From assembly GCA_018224505.1 (NCBI GenBank), contig JAGTVD010000353.1, positions 1 to 11,238 on the forward strand: a stretch of 11,238 bases of DNA, given 5' to 3'. Below are positions 6,267 to 11,238 of the stretch, piece after piece. Source of the DNA: Desulfatitalea sp. (GTDB taxonomy: Bacteria; Desulfobacterota; Desulfobacteria; Desulfobacterales; Desulfosarcinaceae). The notes under the pieces were generated by a model. The model saw only the letters and a program-made list of their open reading frames with translations. It did not search any database and had not been told where the DNA came from. Position 1 is the stretch's first letter. The number at the start of each line of letters is the position of its first letter. Both the position numbers and the translations under genes were made by a program.

Positions 6267-7577
6267 TCATTGCCCGGAATTCAGTCCGGCCGATATATTT
6301 CGGCATCGTGTCTCCTTGATGAAAAAGGAAGCCCCCAGGGCCAGTGCGGCAAAGCCGGCCATCAGCAGGAACCCGGCCTGGTAATCCCGCGCCGCATAGA
6401 GGCGCAATCCATCCTGAACCGTCCCCTGCCAGAACAGATCCAGGATCTTGCCGAAGGTCGGCTGCATCAGGGATGTGCCGATGAAGGTGCCCATATTGAC
6501 AATGGAAACGGCCATGCCGGCGAAGCGCGCATCACTGACCTCCTTGGCCACGGGGAACGTGATGGTAAAACCGGCCCCGGCAAACCCCATCAGCCCGAAA
6601 ACCATGTATCCGTATATGCCCGCGCCCCATTGGGGGATGGCCAGCAGGGCCCAGGACGCCAGATAGAGGACCACCGATGCCAGCAATACCACCTTGCGAC
6701 GGCGCAGCCAATCTGAAAACCAGCCGAAAAACAGGCAGCCCAGGGCAAACCCCATCAGCATGAGGGTCATGAAGGCAGCGGCTTCCGGGCGTTCGAAGCC
6801 TTTGACATCCCGCAGGTAGGGCATGCCCCAAAGTCCCATGAAGGCATACAGTCCGCCGGTGGTGCCGAAATTAACGATGAATCCAGGCCAGATATGCGGG
6901 TTGCGGGCCACTGCAAGCAATTGGCGGCCTAAATTGCCCAGACCGGTGTATGGCGCCTTGGTGGCGGCGGATAGGGGGTCGAAGCCGCAATCCTCCGGTT
7001 GGTTGCGCACCACGACGGCGCCCAGCAGGCCCAGCGCGATGGAAATACCGCCGATGACCACAAATGTGGTGCGCCAGGTCACAATGTCCAGCACGGCCGC
7101 CAGCGGCCCGGCGGCCATCACCGATCCCAGATTGCCCACCAGCAGGGTCAGTCCGCTCATGAAGCCGTAGCGCGATTCACTGAACCAGACCGAATTGTTT
7201 TTCATGATGCAGACAAACACCACCGATACGCCCAGGCCCACCATCAGGCGGCCGAGACTTGCCACCGCCAGCGTGGGGGCCAGGCCGAAGAGGATTGAGC
7301 CGAACCCGGCCAGCAGGTTGCCGACCATGACGGTGGTGCGCGTCCCCAGGGCATCCGCCAGGACCCCCGATGGGACCTGCATGGCGGCATACACATAAAA
7401 ATACATGGCGGCCAAGGATCCCAGGGCCGCCCCGGAGGTGTTGAAGGTGGCCATCAATTCTCCGGCCACCACCCCGGGGGCCATGCGGTGGAAATAAACG
7501 GTGATGTAGGCCAGAATCAAAACAAAGAAGATGTGCCAGCGGATGAGGTTGAAACGAAAGGCAGAGGAGAGGGGCAT
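6267..7577 (-). CDS. MFS transporter
   Basis: This 436-residue major facilitator has about twelve predicted membrane segments. The first segment carries AYITVYFHRMAPGVV (23-37) with a His-Arg pair. Motif A is GVLADALGTRTTV (71-83), and GRLMVGLGVSVVF (109-121) is the fourth-segment motif. RNQPEDCGFDP (191-201) in the central loop parallels the RERPEDMGL stretch of the other MFS gene in this window. The start at 7577 is the only ATG giving a usual short N-terminus; a TTG at 7628 would add 17 polar residues, and its AAAAGGGA abuts the codon. The ribosome site before 7577 is weak. The gene lies 215 bases after the CoA-transferase stop on the same strand, so it may be the distal gene of that operon or have its own promoter. 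It probably carries an organic anion; the substrate is unknown. Confidence 0.86.
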   Translation of the reverse strand: MPLSSAFRFNLIRWHIFFVLILAYITVYFHRMAPGVVAGELMATFNTSGAALGSLAAMYFYVYAAMQVPSGVLADALGTRTTVMVGNLLAGFGSILFGLAPTLAVASLGRLMVGLGVSVVFVCIMKNNSVWFSESRYGFMSGLTLLVGNLGSVMAAGPLAAVLDIVTWRTTFVVIGGISIALGLLGAVVVRNQPEDCGFDPLSAATKAPYTGLGNLGRQLLAVARNPHIWPGFIVNFGTTGGLYAFMGLWGMPYLRDVKGFERPEAAAFMTLMLMGFALGCLFFGWFSDWLRRRKVVLLASVVLYLASWALLAIPQWGAGIYGYMVFGLMGFAGAGFTITFPVAKEVSDARFAGMAVSIVNMGTFIGTSLMQPTFGKILDLFWQGTVQDGLRLYAARDYQAGFLLMAGFAALALGASFFIKETRCRNISAGLNSGQ

Positions 7578-7652
7578 AAAGCAGTATCCGCATTCAGAGT
7601 CGTTAAAGAAGTTTTGGATGTGATTCAATCCCTTTTATCGAATGTATGCGTT

Positions 7653-7701
7653 CCCATATCAGCTTTGTGTCTCGCAATACACCCAAATATGGGGCTTTGG
7701 G
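7653..7701. repeat. Nested, overlapping inverted repeats between CoA-transferase and MFS genes
   Basis: CCCATAT (7653-7659) pairs with ATATGGG (7687-7693), and inside it GTGT (7667-7670) pairs with ACAC (7679-7682). An alternative hairpin uses CCCAAA (7682-7687) and TTTGGG (7696-7701), competing for the same bases. Further short palindromes nearby are CCTGTTTTCAGG (7711-7722), CGCTTAAAGCG (7765-7775) and GGGCATAAGCCC (7778-7789). None is followed by a T-run on the - strand, so no intrinsic terminator can be called. The region 7578-7792 holds no gene. Confidence 0.4.
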
Positions 7702-7792
7702 ATTTCGAAGCCTGTTTTCAGGGGAATTCCTGTTGTCTGACGTCGGCCTTGATCATAGAATGGCCGCTTAAAGCGATGGGCATAAGCCCTGC

Positions 7793-8956
7793 CTATATGA
7801 CTTTCCGGTCTTGCAGCTGCCGGATCTGCTCCTGACTGTAGCCGTGCGCTTCGAGAATTTCCAGCGTGTGCTGCCCGAAGCGGGCGTTGGGGGTGCGCAG
7901 GGACCCCGGTGTGGCGCTCAGCTTGACCGCCACGCCCAAGTGGGTTTCGGCGGCCCCGTCGGGGGTAGGGATGTCCACCACCATCTCCCGTTCCCGGAAC
8001 AGGGGCGCGGCCAGCGCCTCCTCCATCGTGCTGACGGCGCTGACGCACAGCTCCTGCGGTTCCAGGGTCGCCGTCCAGTGGTCCAGGGGTCTTTGGCGGA
8101 AAGCGTGTCGGAAGGCGTCGATGATTTCGTTGCGGCGGGCTTCGTCGAACTGCAGATCGGTAAATTGCGGCAGTCCCATTTCGGCGCAGAGCTGCCGCCA
8201 GAATCGGTTTTCCAGGGCGCCCACGGCGATGTGGCGGCCGTCGGCTGTTTCGTAGGTGTTGTAGCAGGCGTAGCGGTGGGCCAACAGATGGTCGCAACGC
8301 CGGGGGGATTGGCCGGAGAGGGTCCGCCAGAAGTGAGCAACGGGCAGCATGGCCAGCATGCCGTCGGTCATGGAGATGTCGATGTACTGCCCCTGGCCGG
8401 TGCGCTGGCGGGCGAATAGGGCCAGCAGGATACCGATGGCGCCGTTCATGCCGCCGCCGGCGATGTCGGCGATCTGGATGCCGGGGATGCTCGGCGGGCG
8501 GTCGGGGTCGCCCATCAGGTCCAGCACCCCGGCGCGGCCCAGGTAGTTGACATCGTGGCCCACCCGGTCGCGGCAGGGGCCGGTTTGACCGTAGCCCGTG
8601 ATGGCGCAGTAGATGATGTCCGGTTTGATTTGCCGCACACTGTCGTAGTCCACCCCCAGGCGCGCCACCACGCCCGGCCGGAAGCCCTCGATGACCACAT
8701 CGGCCATACCGGCCATGCGCATGAAGATCTCCCTGCCCTCGTCGCTCTTCAGGTCCAGGGTCATGTGGCGCTTGTTGCGCTGCACCGTTGGCAAAAACAG
8801 GCCGTCGGCGGCGTACTGCCGCTTGTCTTCGATGGCAATCACCGTTGCGCCGTGGTCGGCCAGGATCATGGAGCAGTAGGGGCCGGGCAACAGGCGCGAG
8901 AGATCCAGGACGGTGACGCCCTCCAGGGCGCCGGGCGGACAGAGGATGTTTTTCAT
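7793..8956 (-). CDS. CaiB/BaiF family III CoA-transferase or alpha-methylacyl-CoA racemase
   Basis: This 387-residue protein is of the CoA-transferase family III (PF02515). The N-terminus GVTVLDLSRLLPGPYCSMILAD (13-34) and VVIEGFRPGVVARLGVDY (87-104) are typical. The middle GHDVNYLGRAGVLDLMG (133-149) and QIADIAGGG (161-169) place His134 and Asp164 a constant eight residues beyond His126 and Asp156, the acid/base pair of mycobacterial alpha-methylacyl-CoA racemase. In the CoA-transferases of this family the Asp instead carries the acyl-anhydride intermediate. Racemase of 2-methyl-branched acyl-CoA is slightly favoured; CoA transfer to an imported acid remains open. The ATG shares one base with the dehydrogenase stop (TGATG, 8958-8954) and has GGGGT six bases upstream. 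An open extension to 9130 only overlaps the dehydrogenase gene and is rejected. It is the last gene of the thiolase-dehydrogenase operon. Confidence 0.88.
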   Translation of the reverse strand: MKNILCPPGALEGVTVLDLSRLLPGPYCSMILADHGATVIAIEDKRQYAADGLFLPTVQRNKRHMTLDLKSDEGREIFMRMAGMADVVIEGFRPGVVARLGVDYDSVRQIKPDIIYCAITGYGQTGPCRDRVGHDVNYLGRAGVLDLMGDPDRPPSIPGIQIADIAGGGMNGAIGILLALFARQRTGQGQYIDISMTDGMLAMLPVAHFWRTLSGQSPRRCDHLLAHRYACYNTYETADGRHIAVGALENRFWRQLCAEMGLPQFTDLQFDEARRNEIIDAFRHAFRQRPLDHWTATLEPQELCVSAVSTMEEALAAPLFREREMVVDIPTPDGAAETHLGVAVKLSATPGSLRTPNARFGQHTLEILEAHGYSQEQIRQLQDRKVI

Positions 8957-10098
8957 CACAACCCCATGAATTTGGCGGCGATGCCCTTCATGATCTCGTT
9001 GGTACCGGCGAAGATGGACATCACCCGGGTGTCCCGGAAGGCGCGCACCATGGGGCACGCCTCCAGCATGCCGTGCGTCCCCAGCAAGTTCAGCGAACGG
9101 GAGGCGATGCGGTGCACGGCGTCGGTGCACCAGTACTTGGCCATGGAGACTTCCACCACGATGCTTTTCTTCTCCATGTGATCGGCGATGAGTTTCTCCA
9201 TGAAGGTGCGGCCGAGTTTGGCTTCTGTGCTCATCTCCACCAGCGCGAACTGCACGGCCTGGGCGCGGGAAAGGGGCCGGCCGCCCACCAGGGTGCGCTT
9301 GCAGTGATCGATGGTGTATTCCACGATCCGCTCGGCCGCCGCCACCGCTCCCATAACGCAGGCCAGACGTTCCTGCTGGAGTTTTTCCATCATCAGCAGG
9401 AAGCCGGAACCTTTCTCACTCAAGCGGTTTGCAGCCGGGACGCGGCAGTTGGTGAAGAACAGTTCGGCGGTGTCCTGGCTGTGCCAGCCCATTTTGTGCA
9501 GGGGGGCGCCCTTTTTGAATCCCGGCGTGCCGTCCTCGACAAGGTAGAGGGAGATGGCCTGGTGCGGGTTGGGCTGCGCGGGGTCCTTGGCGGCCAGCAC
9601 CACCAGATCGCAGTTCAGGCCGTTGGAGATGAAGGTCTTGGTGCCGTTGAGCACCACCGTTTCACCATCTTCCACCGCCGTGGTCTGCATGCCGGCCAGA
9701 TCGCTGCCGGCGTTGGGTTCGGTCATGGCCACGGCGGTGATAATGGCGCCGCTGACGCAGCCGGGCAGGTAACGTCGTTTTAGCGGTTCGGCGGCGAAGG
9801 ATTCGATGTAGGGCACCACCACGTCGCTGTGCAGGGTGGCCGCCAGCCCGGTGTGGACGGTGCGCGAGAGTTCCTCGGCCACAATGAGCGCGTGAATGAA
9901 ATCACCTCCCATGCCGCCGTAATCCGTGGATACGGTGGGGCAGAGAAAACCGGCCTGGCCCATTTTGCGCCAGGTCTCCCGGGGCACCCGGCGCTCGGCC
10001 TCCCATCGATCCACATGGGGTATCACCTCCTGTTCGCAGAACACGCGCAGCCGTTTCCGAAACCGGTGATGATCCTCGGTGAACTTTAATATCTCCAT
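8956..10098 (-). CDS. Acyl-CoA dehydrogenase
   Basis: This 380-residue FAD-dependent acyl-CoA dehydrogenase performs alpha,beta-desaturation and passes electrons to ETF. Visible elements are an N-terminal helical domain (1-115), the flavin/substrate motif AMTEPNAGSDLAG (124-136), KTFISN (154-159), GWHSQDTAEL (204-213), and the C-terminal SIFAGTNEIMKGI (361-373). The MCAD catalytic Glu of the YEGT motif is Ala364 here. Glu243 in QQERLA occupies the helix-G position used by long-chain and isovaleryl-CoA dehydrogenases, so the enzyme should be active with that base. Length is normal. The start at 10098 has GAGG nine bases upstream. It follows the thiolase by 105 bases and is coupled to the CoA-transferase by TGATG, which suggests a common acyl-CoA substrate, possibly branched. 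Chain length cannot be set by eye, and a reductive role cannot be excluded. Confidence 0.93.
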   Translation of the reverse strand: MEILKFTEDHHRFRKRLRVFCEQEVIPHVDRWEAERRVPRETWRKMGQAGFLCPTVSTDYGGMGGDFIHALIVAEELSRTVHTGLAATLHSDVVVPYIESFAAEPLKRRYLPGCVSGAIITAVAMTEPNAGSDLAGMQTTAVEDGETVVLNGTKTFISNGLNCDLVVLAAKDPAQPNPHQAISLYLVEDGTPGFKKGAPLHKMGWHSQDTAELFFTNCRVPAANRLSEKGSGFLLMMEKLQQERLACVMGAVAAAERIVEYTIDHCKRTLVGGRPLSRAQAVQFALVEMSTEAKLGRTFMEKLIADHMEKKSIVVEVSMAKYWCTDAVHRIASRSLNLLGTHGMLEACPMVRAFRDTRVMSIFAGTNEIMKGIAAKFMGL

Positions 10099-10124
10099 TT
10101 GAGTGGGCCTCGATTTTGTGTCAG

Positions 10125-10145
10125 GGATTGGGCCGGCCCGAATCC
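10125..10145. repeat. Near-perfect GC-rich palindrome between thiolase and dehydrogenase genes
   Basis: GGATT-GGGCC and GGCCC-GAATCC form inverted arms with one unpaired base around the perfect 10-base palindrome GGGCCGGCCC (10130-10139). On the transcribed strand it lies about 58 bases after the thiolase stop and about 27 before the dehydrogenase start. With no T-run after it, a processing or stability hairpin within the operon is likelier than a terminator. Confidence 0.4.
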
Positions 10146-10203
10146 GGGCGCCTGAAATGCGAACCTATTTTACGCGAGCCCTTAAAAAGCGTGACACTCT
10201 CTT

Positions 10204-11238
10204 TTATTCATACTTCCCGACAATCGCGATACTGCAAATATTCTGGAATGGAAATCCACCCAGATTATGTGTCAAGCCATACCGCGGATTGCCCAATTGG
10301 CGTTTGCCGGCCCGGCCGTGCAGCTGCAGGTACATTTCGTAGAGCATGCGCAGGCCCGAGGCGCCGATGGGATGGCCGAAGCATTTGAGGCCACCGTCCA
10401 CCTGGCAAGGCACCTGGCCGTCGCGGTCATAGAAGCCATCCATCACGTCGTGCCAGGCGCGGCCCCGTTCGGAGATGTGCAGATCCTCCATGGTGACCAG
10501 TTCGGTGATGGAGAAGCAGTCGTGCACCTCCATCATGCTGATCTCCCGTTTGGGATCGGTGATGCCGGCCTCCTGGTACGCCTTGGTGCTGCAACGGTCG
10601 GTGGTCATGAAGTGGTCGCCGTCCCAGCTGTTGAAGCCGGCCTCCTCGCCGCTGCTCAAGGCCACCTGCAGGGCCTTGACGGTGACGAAATCCTTTTTTC
10701 CCAGTCGCCCGGCGATCTCCGGGGTGGTGACGATGGCGCAGGCCGCCCCGTCGCTCACCCCGCAGCAGTCGAACAGACCCAGGGGGTGGGCGATGATCGG
10801 TGCGCCCAGCACCTGGTCCAGGCTGACCGCCTTTTGCAGGTGGGCCTTGGGATTGAGGGCGCCGTTGGCGTGGCTCTTGACCGAGACCCGGCCGATGGCG
10901 CGCTTCAGGTCCTGTTCCCCCACGCGGTACCGGGCCCGGTAGGCGCTGGCCAGTTGGGCGAAGGCGCCGGGGGCCGACAGGTTGGGCATCCACTGCCACA
11001 GCAGGCTGCCGGCGTTGGAACCGGGGTTGGGAAGCCCGCCGTAGCCGGTGTCCTTGAGCTTTTCCACCCCCAGCGCCAGGCAAATGTCATAGGCCCCCGA
11101 GGCCACGGCATAACAGGCGCCCCGGAATGCCTCGGTGCCGGTGGCGCAGTAGTTCTCCACCCGGGTCACGGGGATCATGGGCAGCCGCAGGGTGACGGCC
11201 AGGGGCATGGCGGTTTTGCCCACGTTGACTTCATCCAT
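10204..11238 (-). CDS. Thiolase, SCP-x/lipid-transfer type (5' part beyond window)
   Basis: 344 residues of a thiolase-superfamily protein are visible and the reading frame is open to the window edge. Relatives carry roughly 70-90 more N-terminal residues, so the ATG at the very edge is probably internal. Numbered from the edge, the nucleophile Cys31 sits in VENYCATGTEAFRGACYA (27-44). VHDCF (238-242) gives the SCP-x-type His239, and GGLKCFGHPIGASG (282-295) gives His289. The end HNLGGFPFQNICSIAIVG (324-341) is characteristic of the SCP2-thiolase/lipid-transfer and archaeal acetyl-CoA acetyltransferase-like group rather than degradative FadA. These enzymes make or break C-C bonds of CoA esters by thiolytic or retro-aldol chemistry, and often work with a small DUF35 (OB-fold/zinc ribbon) partner. 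None is in the window, so it could lie just beyond the right edge. It is first of the visible three-gene operon. Confidence 0.9.
   Translation of the reverse strand: MDEVNVGKTAMPLAVTLRLPMIPVTRVENYCATGTEAFRGACYAVASGAYDICLALGVEKLKDTGYGGLPNPGSNAGSLLWQWMPNLSAPGAFAQLASAYRARYRVGEQDLKRAIGRVSVKSHANGALNPKAHLQKAVSLDQVLGAPIIAHPLGLFDCCGVSDGAACAIVTTPEIAGRLGKKDFVTVKALQVALSSGEEAGFNSWDGDHFMTTDRCSTKAYQEAGITDPKREISMMEVHDCFSITELVTMEDLHISERGRAWHDVMDGFYDRDGQVPCQVDGGLKCFGHPIGASGLRMLYEMYLQLHGRAGKRQLGNPRYGLTHNLGGFPFQNICSIAIVGKYE

Noticed and set aside
6241..6287. Imperfect inverted repeat GGGCGAATG / CATTGCCC as a bidirectional terminator
   Set aside because: The stem is broken, it overlaps the 3' end of the MFS coding region, and neither side has a T-run.
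7578..7628. TTG start adding 17 residues to the second MFS transporter
   Set aside because: The purine-rich AAAAGGGA touches the TTG, and the added residues are polar and unlike MFS N-termini; the ATG at 7577 is preferred, with some doubt because its ribosome site is weak.
7684..7692. CArG-like AT-core sequence (CCAAATATGG)
   Set aside because: CArG boxes are eukaryotic SRF/MADS sites; in this bacterial context it is only part of the hairpin arms described.
8957..9130. 58-residue N-terminal extension of the CoA-transferase frame
   Set aside because: It overlaps the end of the dehydrogenase gene in another frame and precedes a normal family III N-terminus that begins at 8956.
1..11238. Defence system, CRISPR array, prophage, transposon, tRNA or retron
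   Set aside because: No regularly spaced repeats, transposase, integrase, reverse transcriptase, nuclease or tRNA-like cloverleaf was seen; all long real frames are metabolic enzymes or transporters.

Overview
This 11.2 kb window is GC-rich chromosomal DNA. Its gene content is that of a metabolically versatile bacterium: carboxylate-type transporters, CoA-ester chemistry and flavin/NAD(P) redox enzymes. The mix of a flavoredoxin-like flavin reductase, stand-alone acyl-CoA dehydrogenase, family III CoA-transferase/racemase and SCP-x-type thiolase is common in anaerobic Desulfobacterota (Desulfosarcina/Desulfatitalea-like organisms). That placement is inference; there is no rRNA or other taxonomic marker here. 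No insertion sequence, integrase, phage gene, CRISPR array, tRNA or rRNA was seen.

Layout, left to right. (1) A flavin reductase-like gene (88-717, +) behind a perfect TATAAT hexamer. (2) A transporter pair on the + strand: a BASS/SBF-like carrier (959-1987, GTG start) and an MFS porter (1984-3273) overlapping as ATGA. They sit behind a good sigma70-type promoter (870-898) with a short leader hairpin. (3) Convergent to these, on the - strand, an SDR oxidoreductase (4802-3954) followed by a carboxymuconolactone decarboxylase-like protein (3832-3308). The gap between them carries four degenerate heptamers. (4) Divergent from the SDR across about 350 bp, a metallo-beta-lactamase-fold hydrolase (5154-6188, +). 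(5) Convergent with it, a second MFS transporter (7577-6267, -). (6) At the right edge, a - strand catabolic operon: SCP-x/lipid-transfer-type thiolase (enters from beyond the right edge, ends 10204), acyl-CoA dehydrogenase (10098-8956), and a CaiB/BaiF family III CoA-transferase or alpha-methylacyl-CoA racemase (8956-7793). The last two are coupled through a TGATG junction.

Working model (inference): the locus imports one or more organic acids (BASS, MFS1, MFS2) and processes their CoA esters. The racemase/CoA-transferase would activate or epimerise, the dehydrogenase would desaturate, and the thiolase would cleave or make the C-C bond. The SDR, CMD-like protein, flavin reductase and MBL hydrolase would be accessory steps. 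No acyl-CoA ligase, hydratase or transcriptional regulator lies inside the window, so the pathway is incomplete here and its substrate cannot be named. I found no convincing novel defence, mobile or RNA system. The most unusual items are the lengthened nucleotide-binding loop of the SDR, the LCAD/IVD-type catalytic base of the dehydrogenase, and the coupling of two unrelated transporters.
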